DNA of 52,691 nucleotides. Source: Clostridiales bacterium. Its GTDB lineage: Bacteria; Bacteroidota; Bacteroidia; Bacteroidales; Muribaculaceae. Below, piece by piece: positions 1 to 9,316 of this stretch. The position numbers were made by a program, and so were the translations under genes. The notes beneath the pieces were generated by a model. It was not told the DNA's origin. It made no database searches and was given only the letters and a program-made list of their open reading frames with translations. Location: positions 1-52,691 of the forward strand of contig JAMPBP010000005.1 of assembly GCA_023666645.1 (NCBI GenBank), read 5' to 3'. Numbering within the stretch: position 1 is the stretch's first letter; every line of letters begins with the position of its first letter.

Positions 1-188
1 GCGCGTGGCCGTAGCCACGTAACCGAGATGAACGGCAAAAAGCGCCCGCGAGATGTGAGACGAAGGTAATTTCTTGTCATGTAATTCGTTATAATTATCA
101 CCATCGCCTCGGCCACTCGTTGGAATTTTTATCCGTGTTCATCGGTCACAATGCCCGCATTGCTCCCTCTTCGCACGAATAAAACTGC
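1..188. other. Left-edge non-coding stretch with a weak edge-truncated ORF
   Basis: No convincing gene is visible. On the minus strand a short open frame begins at an ATG at 102-104 (or 78-80) and runs off the left edge without a stop. Its translation is Arg-rich and matches no family I know, so I treat it as probably non-coding. The stretch lies downstream of the glycosyltransferase that ends at 189. Confidence 0.3.
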
Positions 189-1448
189 TCAACAATTGGC
201 CGCCCTATCGTTGACATTTCTTGTGAGACAGGCTCTTACTATCCTGTTGGCTATTCTCTCATACCCAAATTTCTCCACTATTGCCCTATGCTGGTTATCG
301 CGGTCAAAAGGATGATCAAGAGCCGAAGCGAGCGCATCGGCCACATCAGCCGGGTCGCTACCGGTTATGTACCCTGTCATCCGGTGTGTCACTATGTCCC
401 GTTGACCTCCATTGCCGGTTGTAACCACCGTACACCCCGAAGCCATCCCTTCGATCAAGGTGCCTGGAAGGGTCTCGAAGAGCGATGTGGAAAGGGTGAC
501 AGTTGCCGATGCATATAATTCGCGTATGACAGCCTGGTCGTGTATGACACCGGTGTGGACATGAGGGAATGCAAGATTATCGAACAGCGTGGTGTCGCGC
601 ATGTCGCCGTAGAAAACGGCCAGACCCCTTTGAGCAAGGTCGGGGCGTTTCCGTGCCAGGATATTCAACGCCTCTATCGCCGTGGGAATAGACTTTATAG
701 GGTCATCGAGACGCGCAGCCCCCATCACTATAAGCTGGCGGGTAGAGTCAACTCCCGGAGGCAAGGCCACTTCATGGCGTGGATTGGTGTAAAACTCATG
801 GTCGGGGAAAGCATTGTGAACCACTTGCACGTCGCGTCCTCCCAGCAACTTGCTGCTGCGGGCACAAGTGGCGAGCCAATTGCTCACCGCCACCCAAGTA
901 GTGAGCTTCAGACTGTCATAGACCCTGGCCTTGCGAGCCTGGATCTTGGTGGAAAGATCCCTTTCCCTAAGGCCGTCATAGAGATATGGACAGTTGCCGC
1001 AAGTGTCCTTATAGCGGTCACAGTCGAGTGCATGATGGCAAATGCCGGTCATACACCACATGTCATGCATGACCCAAAGCACGCGTTTGTCGCGTGGTAT
1101 ATCCCTGAGCGACAGCATGCCTTGGTTTATCCATGACACGATGAGAGCATCAGCTTCCCTCACAAGCGGAAGCCTTGAAATATTGTAGCCGGTATTGGCG
1201 ACCGAAACTTTGAAAAGGTCTCGTCGGTTGAAACCGTTGTGGGCAAAGATATAGGCACGCTCAGCGACAAACCTTGCTTTCCGCCCCAAGGTAGTGCCGA
1301 GGAGATGCACCCGCGGGTCATCGCTCAATTTGTTAAGGACAAGCATCGTGGCATCGTGGCCTATGTCACATAGCGCACACATCAGTCGGTAAGTGACTAT
1401 GGCAGCACCACCTTTCAGATCGCTGTTGCACAAGAGCAGAATCTTCAT
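189..1448 (-). CDS. Glycosyltransferase family 4-type protein
   Basis: Predicted cytoplasmic glycosyltransferase of GT-B fold that would move a sugar from a nucleotide-sugar donor, probably for surface glycan synthesis; the substrate cannot be read from sequence. The N-terminus MKILLLCNSDLKGGA is a typical GT4 Rossmann start with a Gly-Gly loop. The C-terminal half carries the donor-site region SLFETLPGTLIEGMASG followed by VVTTGNGG, the usual E-x7-E-like stretch. A longer frame reaches 1517, but it would overlap yggS, and the ATG at 1446-1448 begins exactly at the conserved strand, 13 bp after the yggS stop, so I chose that (419 residues). A Cys/His cluster near residues 140-160 (MWCMTGICHHALDCDRYKDT) resembles the WCFTGHC-like segment of Bacteroidetes relatives. 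The last dozen codons run through an AGAGCCTGTCTCA motif that recurs elsewhere in the window, so the C-terminal tail may be a recent extension. Confidence 0.82.
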   Translation of the reverse strand: MKILLLCNSDLKGGAAIVTYRLMCALCDIGHDATMLVLNKLSDDPRVHLLGTTLGRKARFVAERAYIFAHNGFNRRDLFKVSVANTGYNISRLPLVREADALIVSWINQGMLSLRDIPRDKRVLWVMHDMWCMTGICHHALDCDRYKDTCGNCPYLYDGLRERDLSTKIQARKARVYDSLKLTTWVAVSNWLATCARSSKLLGGRDVQVVHNAFPDHEFYTNPRHEVALPPGVDSTRQLIVMGAARLDDPIKSIPTAIEALNILARKRPDLAQRGLAVFYGDMRDTTLFDNLAFPHVHTGVIHDQAVIRELYASATVTLSTSLFETLPGTLIEGMASGCTVVTTGNGGQRDIVTHRMTGYITGSDPADVADALASALDHPFDRDNQHRAIVEKFGYERIANRIVRACLTRNVNDRAANC

Positions 1449-1461
1449 CGGGATATTGGGG

Positions 1462-2127
1462 TCAATAGTTGCGTGGCCCGAATATGTCGGTGCCGATACG
1501 CACCATGGTCGAGCCATTGGCTATGGCGATATCGCGGTCATCGCTCATACCCATGCTCACGATATCGAATCCACACAGGTCGGGGGCTACCATCTTTATC
1601 TGTTCATAAATATTGCGTATGGCTCTGAAATCAGCCTCTACCCTACTCCTGTCATCGGTATTGGTAGCCATTCCCATAATTCCACATAGGTGGGTGGCCT
1701 TCAATTGGCGGTAACCGTGAACCGAGAAATATTCAAGCAATTCATCGGGTAAGAAACCGCTCTTGGTCTCCTCAGCCGCAACATGCACCTGAAGGAGTAC
1801 ACGCGTCACAACGCCAGCCTTTTCCGACTCCCGGTCAATGATATCGAGCAGACGCAACGAGTCAACACTCTCGATGAGCGCGCATCGCCCTATGAGCGAT
1901 TTCACCTTATTGGTTTGCAGATGCCCTATGAAGTGCCAGGCTATATCACCGGGGAGCTGTTCTATCTTCGGCAACAGCTCCTGCACGCGGCTTTCGCCAA
2001 AAAGACGTTGTCCGGTACCATAGGCCTCACGCAGTTGCTCCACCGGGTGAAACTTGGAGACGGCCACCAGTTCCACACCGGGCGGCAACGACTGCTTTAT
2101 AGCTTCAAGTCGTGTTGCTATTGACAT
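1462..2127 (-). CDS. yggS: YggS family PLP homeostasis protein (PLPBP)
   Basis: Cytosolic pyridoxal-phosphate-binding protein of the YggS/PROSC family, a TIM-barrel protein without known catalytic activity that buffers PLP and affects amino-acid and keto-acid balance. The PLP lysine lies in VAVSKFHPVEQL (Lys25), followed by the family signature LFGESRVQELLPK and WHFIGHLQTNKVK; the phosphate-binding end reads LSMGMSDD-like (SMGMSDDRDIAIANGST). At about 221 residues it has the normal length. The frame can be read from a TTG at 2133, but the ATG at 2125-2127 is the more likely start. It sits 6 bp behind the DUF4494 gene, an arrangement common in Bacteroidetes, and is followed after 13 bp by the glycosyltransferase, so the three genes probably form one transcript. 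Confidence 0.95.
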   Translation of the reverse strand: MSIATRLEAIKQSLPPGVELVAVSKFHPVEQLREAYGTGQRLFGESRVQELLPKIEQLPGDIAWHFIGHLQTNKVKSLIGRCALIESVDSLRLLDIIDRESEKAGVVTRVLLQVHVAAEETKSGFLPDELLEYFSVHGYRQLKATHLCGIMGMATNTDDRSRVEADFRAIRNIYEQIKMVAPDLCGFDIVSMGMSDDRDIAIANGSTMVRIGTDIFGPRNY

Positions 2128-2133
2128 CGTCAA

Positions 2134-2571
2134 TCAGTCTTCCTTAACTTTCATCTTGTAGACATCCATAATTGGAGTCTCGGCAATGGACACAATCTCA
2201 TAGTCGGCCATAGTGTCCTTCATTCCCTCAGTGAATGCTTCAAGAGCACCCTTGAAGTCATTGGCGGCCACGAGCACGAGCGATGTGCTTTTCTTCTCGA
2301 CAGCAGTCTTCTCATCGATGGTGATGAAAGCCACCTTGACAAGATACCACTTGTCGGCTGCATCGTCCCAGAAAATCTCGGCAATCTTGGTGCGTTTAAC
2401 AGCCGAGACTGTAAAATCGCCGGAGATGAACGGTGTGATCTCCTCAATCATGCGAGCTTCAGCCTCGGTGAAGGACAAGGCATCGAGCAGATAGGGTTCA
2501 TTAACTTTTTTAATAGCGCCATTTTCCATTGTTTTGTCATAGCGCACTTTGCATTCAAACCAATTGGCCAT
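2134..2571 (-). CDS. DUF4494 domain-containing protein
   Basis: Small soluble protein (145 residues) of the Bacteroidetes family DUF4494, function unknown. Recognisable features are the start MANWFECKVRYDKTMENG, the segment LSFTEAEARMIEEI, and KRTKIAEIFWDD. It has no signal peptide, membrane segment or obvious catalytic motif. It lies directly upstream of yggS (the stop is 6 bp before the yggS ATG), and this pairing suggests a linked but unknown role in PLP or amino-acid metabolism. A TACCTTTG box on the minus strand at 2633-2640, about 60 bp upstream, is the likely -7 promoter element. The identification comes from remembered family sequence features; the function is open. Confidence 0.85.
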   Translation of the reverse strand: MANWFECKVRYDKTMENGAIKKVNEPYLLDALSFTEAEARMIEEITPFISGDFTVSAVKRTKIAEIFWDDAADKWYLVKVAFITIDEKTAVEKKSTSLVLVAANDFKGALEAFTEGMKDTMADYEIVSIAETPIMDVYKMKVKED

Positions 2572-2632
2572 TGTATCTTCTTTTTAAGTTATTTTTCCTT
2601 ATGCAACTTTTCAAGTCAAAAAATTAGTGGCA

Positions 2633-2640
2633 CAAAGGTA
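2633..2640 (-). promoter_or_regulatory. -7 box upstream of DUF4494-yggS
   Basis: TACCTTTG on the minus strand, matching the Bacteroidetes TAnnTTTG consensus. No good -33 TTTG is visible at the right distance, so this is a half-site call. It is back to back with the cyd promoter. Confidence 0.45.
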
Positions 2641-2641
2641 A

Positions 2642-2671
2642 TTGTTTTCCTAACTTTTTTACATACTTTTG
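2642..2671 (+). promoter_or_regulatory. Promoter for the DUF4492-cydAB operon
   Basis: TTG at 2642-2644, a 19-nt spacer, then TACTTTTG at 2664-2671, fitting the Bacteroidetes primary-sigma consensus. It lies about 40 bp before the DUF4492 start and is divergent from the DUF4494-yggS promoter. Confidence 0.6.
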
Positions 2672-2709
2672 TGTTTAATTAACATGGTTGTAATTATCGA
2701 CAGGTTTTG

Positions 2710-2940
2710 ATGAGCGACATGTCCCGATTGACAGAATTACCCGGCAGAATAATGCGATTCTATATCGACGGTTTCAAGAGCATGACCGTCGGCAAGAAGC
2801 TGTGGGCCATTATAATAATAAAACTTGCAATTATTTTTCTCGTTCTGAAACTATTCTTCTTCCCCGACATTCTGCAACGTGACTACGATACCGACGAGGA
2901 GCGTGCCACTGCTGTCAGGGAACAGTTGATGTCCAGATGA
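2710..2940 (+). CDS. DUF4492 small membrane protein upstream of cytochrome bd
   Basis: A 76-residue protein of family DUF4492. An amphipathic N-terminus (LTELPGRIMRFYIDGFKSM) precedes one membrane segment at about residues 28-50 (LWAIIIIKLAIIFLVLKLFF), followed by a short charged tail. This family is typically found just before cydAB in Bacteroidetes, as here (gap 121 bp, same strand). By position and size it may be an accessory subunit or assembly factor of the oxidase, comparable in place to CydX of proteobacteria but not obviously homologous; that role is inference. The frame can also be read from a TTG at 2707, but the ATG at 2710 is preferred. Confidence 0.85.
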   Translation: MSDMSRLTELPGRIMRFYIDGFKSMTVGKKLWAIIIIKLAIIFLVLKLFFFPDILQRDYDTDEERATAVREQLMSR

Positions 2941-3061
2941 CAGGCACTTCCATTTACAACGCTTGAGAATATCAACGGAGCAATAATTCCAGCAACAATC
3001 ATAGATATGATATAACCTTGGATTCAACCCATGAAATTTAATAACTAATAATGATAAAGCA

Positions 3062-4627
3062 ATGAATGATTTAATGAGTGTTGTCGACTGGTCGAGGGCT
3101 CAATTTGCCCTTACCGCGATGGTTCACTGGCTATTTGTCCCGCTCACGATAGGCCTTTCGCTTATAGTGGCACTGATGGAGACATGCTGGTACCGTACCC
3201 GTGACGAGAAGTGGTTGAAAATTACCAAATTATGGATGAAACTATTTGGTATCAACTTTGCCTGTGGCGTAGCTACCGGCATTATCCTTGAGTTTGAGTT
3301 TGGCACCAACTGGTCCAATTACAGTTGGTTTGTCGGTGACATCTTTGGCGCTCCTCTGGCTATCGAGGGCATCTTTGCATTTTTCCTGGAGTCGACCTTC
3401 ATAGCAGTGATGTTTTTCGGCTGGAAGAAAGTGAGCCGGGGATTCCACCTTGCGGCCACTTGGCTCACCTCGATAGGTGTAGTGCTGTCGGCACTATGGA
3501 TTCTTGTGGCAAACGCCTGGATGCAGTACCCGGCTGGAATGGAGTTTGACCCTGCCCAGATGCGCAATGTGATGGACAGTTTCACCGAGGTTGCTCTGTC
3601 ACCGGTTGCCGTCAACAAGTTTTTCCACACAGTAATGAGCGGCTGGGTACTTGGTGCCGTGTTCGTGATAGGTGTGAGCTGTTACCTGCTCATGCGCAAG
3701 AAGAACCGGGAACTGTCAATCCTCTCAATGAAAGTAGCCGGTTGGGTAGGTCTTGCCGGTATCATCCTGACAATGTGGACCGGTGATGGGTCGGCAGTCG
3801 AAGTATCCAAAGTGCAGCCCATGAAACTTGCTGCCATGGAGGGACTCTACGATGGCAAGTGTGGCCAAGGACTCGTGGGCGTAGGCATTCTAAACCCCGA
3901 CAAGAAGCCGGGTGACAATGAGAAAGCGATGCTTTGTGAGATTGAGATACCATATGGACTGTCCATTCTCGCCAAGCACGATGCAAATGCCTTTGTTCCC
4001 GGTATCAATGACCTCATTCAAGGAATTGAACTCACACAGAGCGGTGATACGATACACACCGTCTCCTATGCCGAGCGCATTGAGGCCGGCCGCCGGGCAC
4101 AGGCCGCCCTTGCCGACTATGAGAATGCACGCAAGGCTATGGACAACGCATCAATGGAATCGGCACTGGAACGTATCAAGGCCGACTATCAGTACTTTGG
4201 CTATGGTTACCTCGAGACCCCCGAAGAGGCTGTACCCCCTGTAGCCACTACATTCTATGCATTCCGCATCATGGTGATGGCAGGAGGATACCTGTTGCTG
4301 TTCATGTTGCTTGCCCTGTATATGGTATACAAGAAGCCCTCATGGCTCGATAAGAAACTTGTATTACTGGGAGGCCTTGCCACGATAGCCATTGTGTGGA
4401 TATGCAGCGAAGCCGGTTGGGTAGTCGCCGAAGTAGGACGCCAGCCATGGGTGATTCAAGACCTGATGCCGTCGCGTGCCGCAGTGTCGGCAATAGGCAG
4501 CGGCTCGGTAGAATTCACCTTCTGGGTATTTGTAGTGGTGTTCACACTGCTCATGGCAGCCGAGGTGAGCATCATGGTCCACGAGATAAAGAAAGATTCA
4601 AAACGCGAAGTATTGGAGGAGGATTAG
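3062..4627 (+). CDS. cydA: Cytochrome bd ubiquinol oxidase subunit I
   Basis: Catalytic subunit of cytochrome bd oxidase, an inner-membrane quinol:O2 oxidoreductase with high oxygen affinity; in gut Bacteroidales it allows respiration or scavenging of trace oxygen. The sequence begins MNDLMSVVDWSRAQFALTAMVHW, with His22 matching the haem b595 ligand His19 of E. coli. It continues with the conserved multi-helix core (FGINFACGVATGI, GIFAFFLESTF) and the GRQPW motif at about residue 459. Between roughly residues 250 and 390 is a long hydrophilic periplasmic segment, the quinol-binding Q-loop region. The 521-residue length is normal. cydB follows 1 bp after the stop, so translation is probably coupled. 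Confidence 0.97.
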   Translation: MNDLMSVVDWSRAQFALTAMVHWLFVPLTIGLSLIVALMETCWYRTRDEKWLKITKLWMKLFGINFACGVATGIILEFEFGTNWSNYSWFVGDIFGAPLAIEGIFAFFLESTFIAVMFFGWKKVSRGFHLAATWLTSIGVVLSALWILVANAWMQYPAGMEFDPAQMRNVMDSFTEVALSPVAVNKFFHTVMSGWVLGAVFVIGVSCYLLMRKKNRELSILSMKVAGWVGLAGIILTMWTGDGSAVEVSKVQPMKLAAMEGLYDGKCGQGLVGVGILNPDKKPGDNEKAMLCEIEIPYGLSILAKHDANAFVPGINDLIQGIELTQSGDTIHTVSYAERIEAGRRAQAALADYENARKAMDNASMESALERIKADYQYFGYGYLETPEEAVPPVATTFYAFRIMVMAGGYLLLFMLLALYMVYKKPSWLDKKLVLLGGLATIAIVWICSEAGWVVAEVGRQPWVIQDLMPSRAAVSAIGSGSVEFTFWVFVVVFTLLMAAEVSIMVHEIKKDSKREVLEED

Positions 4628-4628
4628 T

Positions 4629-5726
4629 ATGGAAGCATTACAGATTTATTGGTGGGCACTGATAGCCCTTTTGGGAGCTCTTCTCGTGTTCCTGTTGTTT
4701 GTACAAGGTGGTCAAACCATGCTGTGCCAGGCCGGAGATGAGCGCGACCGAGCAGCAATGATGAGCACACTGGGTCATAAATGGGAACTCACGTTCACGA
4801 CACTGGTGGTATTCGGAGGTGCTTTCTTCGCCTCGTTCCCGTTGTACTATTCCACATGTTTCGGAGGAGCCTACTGGCTATGGATGCTCATATTGCTTAG
4901 CTTCGTAGTACAGGCATTCAGCTACGAGTTCCGCAACAAGGGTGGCAACATCTTCGGGCCCAAACTATATGACGCGTTCCTCTTTTTCAACGGAGCTGTA
5001 GGGTGTGTGATGCTCGGTGTAGCTGTGGGAATGCTGTTCTTTGGCGCTGATTTCACAGTCACCAAGTCCAATCTCACAATCGGGACCAATCCTGTCATCT
5101 CAGTGTGGAACAGCTCACATGGCCTGGAGGCTATGCTCTCCTGGCGCAACCTGCTGCTTGGTTTCACAGTACTCATGCTGGCTCGCACACTCGCCGCCTT
5201 GTATTTCATGAATGCAATTGACCATGGACGTGAATTCATGGCCCACATGCGCAGGGCTGTCATTGTCAACGGTGCTGCTTTTGTAGTGCTCTTCCTCGTC
5301 TTTGCAGCTGTCTATCTCACCGCTACAGGCTATGGCGAGACCAAGGACGGAGCCTTCGTGGCCGTCCCATTCAAATATGCCGACAATCTGTTGCAATTGT
5401 GGTGGCTCGGATTCACATTTGTGCTGGGTGTAATCCTGGTGCTATGGGGAATAGTCAAGACTGCCCTCACCAGTGGCTATCGCTGCGGCATATGGTGGGC
5501 AGGTATAGGTACAGTCCTGGTAGTCTTCGCTTTGCTATGCTCAGCCGGATATAACAACACTGCCTATCTTGCCTCGACGAGCGACTCCGCCAGCTCGCTC
5601 ACAATCTACAACAGTTCATCGAGTCATTTCACACTCACAGTTATGACATGGGTGTCGGGGTTTGTCCCTGTTGTCGTAGCCTACATAAGCTACGTGTGGT
5701 ACAAGATGAGCCAGCCAGCCCGTTAA
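4629..5726 (+). CDS. cydB: Cytochrome bd ubiquinol oxidase subunit II
   Basis: Second membrane subunit of cytochrome bd oxidase, which stabilises haem binding by CydA. It has 365 residues and eight to nine hydrophobic segments. Family landmarks are the start LQIYWWALIALLGALLVFLLFVQGGQTML, the motif FSYEFRNKGGN, and the C-terminal region ending in SYVWYKMSQ. It is separated from cydA by one base and is the last gene of the operon; a strong hairpin terminator follows at 5810-5849. No cydCD or cydX homologue is present nearby. Confidence 0.96.
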   Translation: MEALQIYWWALIALLGALLVFLLFVQGGQTMLCQAGDERDRAAMMSTLGHKWELTFTTLVVFGGAFFASFPLYYSTCFGGAYWLWMLILLSFVVQAFSYEFRNKGGNIFGPKLYDAFLFFNGAVGCVMLGVAVGMLFFGADFTVTKSNLTIGTNPVISVWNSSHGLEAMLSWRNLLLGFTVLMLARTLAALYFMNAIDHGREFMAHMRRAVIVNGAAFVVLFLVFAAVYLTATGYGETKDGAFVAVPFKYADNLLQLWWLGFTFVLGVILVLWGIVKTALTSGYRCGIWWAGIGTVLVVFALLCSAGYNNTAYLASTSDSASSLTIYNSSSSHFTLTVMTWVSGFVPVVVAYISYVWYKMSQPAR

Positions 5727-5809
5727 AGGCACACTCCGCTCGACATGATCGACCAAAATCAAAAATCATAAGATAAGAGGGTTTCGCGCAAGCGTACCTT
5801 CATCTGAGA

Positions 5810-5849
5810 AAAACGTGGGTATCAGGCCTCAACCTGCTGCCCACGTTTT
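5810..5849 (+). terminator. Intrinsic terminator after cydB
   Basis: Perfect 10-bp inverted repeat AAAACGTGGG / CCCACGTTTT with a 20-nt loop, followed by a T-rich run. It lies 84 bp after the cydB stop and separates the cyd operon from rsfS. Confidence 0.8.
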
Positions 5850-5952
5850 CTTTTCCCTCTTATTACAGTTTTTTTCGGCATAAGTAAGCACTTTTTAACC
5901 ACAAATTTGTTTTTTATACTGACAAGGGAGAGTAACGTACAAAAAAAATGAT

Positions 5953-5960
5953 TATTTTTG
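5953..5960 (+). promoter_or_regulatory. -7 box upstream of rsfS
   Basis: TATTTTTG, matching TAnnTTTG, 30 bp before the rsfS ATG. A clear -33 element is not visible. Confidence 0.45.
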
Positions 5961-5990
5961 CAGACAAAAACGCGTTTTACATTGTAATTT

Positions 5991-6356
5991 ATGACAGAAA
6001 ACAACAATATCGATATTACACGACTCATAATCGAAGGAATTCAGGAGCGCAAAGGGCGCGACATCACAATCATGGACTTGACAGGTGTTGACGGCACCAC
6101 CGTCGACCGTTTCATCATATGTCAAGGCAACTCATCGATGCAGGTCACAGCCATAGCCGACAGCATCAGGGACTATCTGCTCGAAAAGGAGCACATCAAG
6201 CCCTATAACTATGATGGTTACCGCAATGCCCAGTGGATTGTCATTGACTATGGAGACACACTTGTGCATGTGTTCACACGTGAAGCCCGTCAATATTACA
6301 ATCTTGAGGAACTATGGAGCGATGCCGCTGTAACCCAAATACCCAATCTTGACTAA
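5991..6356 (+). CDS. rsfS: Ribosome silencing factor RsfS
   Basis: RsfS (YbeB/Iojap family, 121 residues) binds uL14 of the large ribosomal subunit and prevents subunit joining when nutrients are scarce. Family signs are GRDITIMDLTGVDGTTVDRFIICQG at residues 21-45 (the D-x-x-V-x-D-x-F-I-I pattern), NYDGYRNAQWIVIDYGDTLVHVF and the closing YYNLEELWSDA. The position directly before ftsH is the usual order in Bacteroidetes. Confidence 0.95.
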   Translation: MTENNNIDITRLIIEGIQERKGRDITIMDLTGVDGTTVDRFIICQGNSSMQVTAIADSIRDYLLEKEHIKPYNYDGYRNAQWIVIDYGDTLVHVFTREARQYYNLEELWSDAAVTQIPNLD

Positions 6357-6411
6357 GAAAGTATGAGATTACAAACTTGCAACCACAATTGTATAAAAGC
6401 TACACACTATA

Positions 6412-8517
6412 ATGGCTCAACAACCTAAAAAGAAAAAGATAACATTCAGCCTCTACTGGATGTATGCCGTGATATTGCTATTCCTCTTTGGCATGTTCTA
6501 CATAGACCAGAATGCCGCCAACGAGAAAGTAAGCTACAGCCGCTTTGCCGACATCATGAGCGACTCTGTGGCCGCCCGTAACGGTGGCATCAAGCGTCTG
6601 TTGATATATACAAAGCGGGAATTTGCCGAGGCCTATGTCTCCGACTCTCTGTTCAAGGCCGTATTCCCCAAATCAGACTACAACAAGGAAGAGCTCAGAA
6701 AAGCCTGCATCACCACCGAGATAGGCTCAGGGACATCAATCCACAATGACATAAAGGAGTGGCAACTCAACCGCGGAGAGAAACTCGTGGTCGACTATGA
6801 TAACAGCGGAGGCTGGGGCGGCCTGTTATGGACATTCGGTCCGGTTGTGCTGTTGGTAGCTCTGTGGGTATTCTTCTTCCGACGCATGAGCGGCCGCGAC
6901 GGTGGTGGCCCCGGTGGCGTGTTCAATGTGGGCAAATCCAAAGCTCAGATATTTGATAAAGATGGCCCCGTACAGGTCACATTCAAGGATGTAGCCGGAC
7001 TATCGGAGGCCAAGACCGAGATTGAGGAGATTGTGGAGTTCCTCAAAAATCCTCAGCGCTATACCGACTTAGGAGGAAAAATTCCCAAGGGAGCACTCCT
7101 TGTAGGCCCTCCCGGCACCGGTAAGACCCTCCTGGCTAAGGCTGTAGCCGGTGAAGCCAATGTGCCATTCTTCTCCATGTCGGGCAGCGACTTTGTCGAG
7201 ATGTTTGTAGGCGTTGGTGCATCGCGTGTGCGCGACCTATTCCGTCAGGCCAAGGAGAAAGCCCCCTGTATAGTATTTATAGATGAGATTGACGCTGTGG
7301 GTCGCGCCCGTGGCAAGAATCCCAATATGGGAGCCAACGACGAGCGTGAGAATACGCTCAACCAGCTGCTCACCGAGATGGACGGCTTCGGTTCCAACAG
7401 TGGTGTGATTATTCTCGCCGCCACCAACCGTGCCGACATTCTCGACAAAGCGTTGCTGCGAGCCGGACGCTTCGACCGCCAGATCTATGTCGACCTCCCC
7501 GACCTCAATGACCGTGTGGCTATCTTCAATGTACACCTACGCAATATCAAGGTTGCGCCCGATGTTGATGTCGAACTGCTTGCACGCCAGACCCCGGGCT
7601 TTTCGGGGGCCGATATCGCCAATGTGTGCAACGAGGCAGCCCTGATAGCCGCACGCAACAACAAGAAAGTTGTCGACAAGCAGGATTTCATAGCTGCAGT
7701 AGACCGTATCATAGGCGGACTGGAGAAACGCTCCAAGATTACCACCGACGAGGAGAAGCGCACTATTGCCATCCATGAGGCCGGCCATGCTGCGCTGTCA
7801 TGGCATCTCCAGTATGCCAATCCGCTGGTGAAAGTCACCATCGTGCCGCGTGGTAAAGCACTCGGTGCCGCCTGGTATCTTCCTGAGGAACGCCAAATCA
7901 CCCCTACACAGGCACTGCTCGACGAGATGTGTGCCACACTGGGTGGCCGGGCCGCTGAGGAGTTGTTCCTAGGGCACATATCCACAGGAGCGGCCAACGA
8001 CCTGGAGCGTGTCACCAAGCAAGCCTATGCCATGGTGGTTTATTATGGAATGAGCCGTAAACTCCCCAATCTGAGTTATTACGACTCGACCGGTCAGGAC
8101 TATGGCTTCTCCAAACCCTACAGCGAGGACCGTGCCCGCCTCATCGACGAAGAGGTGTCGCGCATAATCAACGAACAATATGAGCGGGCCAAGCAGATTC
8201 TCACCGAGCATGCCCAGGGTCACGCCCAACTGGCCGAGGTCCTTCTGAGCCGAGAGGTTATCTTCACTGAAGACGTGGAACAGATATTCGGCAAGCGACA
8301 GTGGACATCGCGCACTGACGAGATATTCGCAGCACGGTCGGCCCAGGCAGCCCAAGCTGAGGCCCAGACCCGCCGGGACAACAATGTGGAAGATGTAGTT
8401 GCTACCGAAGTTCCCGATGACATGCCACCCATGCCGGACAAGAAGACTGCGGTAGAGGATACCGCCGACACGGAATCAGACAAAACCCACTCCGATCCTC
8501 CTGCCGACACCCACTGA
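6412..8517 (+). CDS. ftsH: ATP-dependent zinc metalloprotease FtsH
   Basis: Membrane-anchored AAA+ protease that degrades misassembled membrane proteins and regulatory substrates. Of 701 residues, one membrane segment lies at about 12-30 and a second at about 140-157, bracketing a periplasmic domain. The AAA module has Walker A GPPGTGKT at 232-239, Walker [13 protein letters not shown] and the second region of homology [20 protein letters not shown]. The peptidase has the zinc site HEAGH at 455-459, with the third ligand expected in the [15 protein letters not shown] segment. The C-terminal 60 residues are acidic, Ala/Pro-rich and probably disordered. In Bacteroides relatives cdsA often follows ftsH; here an outer-membrane gene cassette starts 14 bp downstream instead. 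Confidence 0.97.
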   Translation: MAQQPKKKKITFSLYWMYAVILLFLFGMFYIDQNAANEKVSYSRFADIMSDSVAARNGGIKRLLIYTKREFAEAYVSDSLFKAVFPKSDYNKEELRKACITTEIGSGTSIHNDIKEWQLNRGEKLVVDYDNSGGWGGLLWTFGPVVLLVALWVFFFRRMSGRDGGGPGGVFNVGKSKAQIFDKDGPVQVTFKDVAGLSEAKTEIEEIVEFLKNPQRYTDLGGKIPKGALLVGPPGTGKTLLAKAVAGEANVPFFSMSGSDFVEMFVGVGASRVRDLFRQAKEKAPCIVFIDEIDAVGRARGKNPNMGANDERENTLNQLLTEMDGFGSNSGVIILAATNRADILDKALLRAGRFDRQIYVDLPDLNDRVAIFNVHLRNIKVAPDVDVELLARQTPGFSGADIANVCNEAALIAARNNKKVVDKQDFIAAVDRIIGGLEKRSKITTDEEKRTIAIHEAGHAALSWHLQYANPLVKVTIVPRGKALGAAWYLPEERQITPTQALLDEMCATLGGRAAEELFLGHISTGAANDLERVTKQAYAMVVYYGMSRKLPNLSYYDSTGQDYGFSKPYSEDRARLIDEEVSRIINEQYERAKQILTEHAQGHAQLAEVLLSREVIFTEDVEQIFGKRQWTSRTDEIFAARSAQAAQAEAQTRRDNNVEDVVATEVPDDMPPMPDKKTAVEDTADTESDKTHSDPPADTH

Positions 8518-8531
8518 GTAGAAAAACAGCA

Positions 8532-9311
8532 ATGAACTGTATAAAACCCATTTCATCACATTATATAATGGCTTCAATCCTGAAGCCATGGTTGATTGCG
8601 GCTCTCACCTTCATGATGGCATGGAGCACAGCCGATGCTCAGGAAGTATTCAAGCGCGGCCTCGAACAGCACTCCTTTATCCCAAAGGGACAATGGATCA
8701 CGGGAGTGAGTGTCAGCTTTTCTCAGTCAAGCCACGACAATTACCAATTTTTCGTGCTTGAAAATGTACACGGTGACGCCTATACCTTCAAGGTGAGCCC
8801 CATGTTGATGTACTGCTTCAAGGACAATCTCGCCGCCGGAGGCCGATTTGCCTATCGCCGTACCCTCATGAGAGTTGACAAAGCACGTTTCGTGCTTGCT
8901 TCGGATACCGACTATGATGTAGACAATCTGTACAGTCTCAGTCACAGCTACTCAGGCATGGCGTCTTTTCGCAACTACATAAGCTTCGGCTCCAACAAGC
9001 GCTTTGGCATGTTCAACGAAGTACAGTTGCAGATAGGAGGCAGCCAGTCAAAACTGTGCAATGGGTCGGGCGATGACTTGACAGGTACATACGAGAGATC
9101 ACTTGATATAGATGTGGGACTGGCTCCCGGCATGATAATGTTCCTCAACAACTACTCGGCTATCGAGGTCAATGTGGGTGTTCTCGGATTCAGCTATATC
9201 AATACTAAATCGACTACCGACCAAGTCTATGTGTCACGCCGCCACAACCAGTCGGCCAATTTCAAGATCAATCTGTTTTCCATCACATTTGGCGTTGCCT
9301 TTTACCTGTAG
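8532..9311 (+). CDS. Outer-membrane beta-barrel-like protein, tandem paralogue A
   Basis: No named family recognised. A signal peptide is visible, best from the internal Met at 8568 (MASILKPWLIAALTFMMAWSTADA), with the predicted mature start QEVFKRGLEQHSFIPKG. The mature part has alternating hydrophobic and polar strands, many aromatics and a terminal strand ending in FGVAFYL, which fits a small outer-membrane barrel of about 10-12 strands. It resembles the next gene along its length: HSFIPKGQWITGVSVSFSQ against YLFIPRGQWSFGLTASYGE, and SFRNYISFGSNKRFGMFNE against FYRNYVGLGRMKRFGVFNE. It begins 14 bp after ftsH and 5 bp precede the next gene, so it is co-transcribed. Function unknown. Confidence 0.72.
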   Translation: MNCIKPISSHYIMASILKPWLIAALTFMMAWSTADAQEVFKRGLEQHSFIPKGQWITGVSVSFSQSSHDNYQFFVLENVHGDAYTFKVSPMLMYCFKDNLAAGGRFAYRRTLMRVDKARFVLASDTDYDVDNLYSLSHSYSGMASFRNYISFGSNKRFGMFNEVQLQIGGSQSKLCNGSGDDLTGTYERSLDIDVGLAPGMIMFLNNYSAIEVNVGVLGFSYINTKSTTDQVYVSRRHNQSANFKINLFSITFGVAFYL

Positions 9312-9316
9312 TTCCC

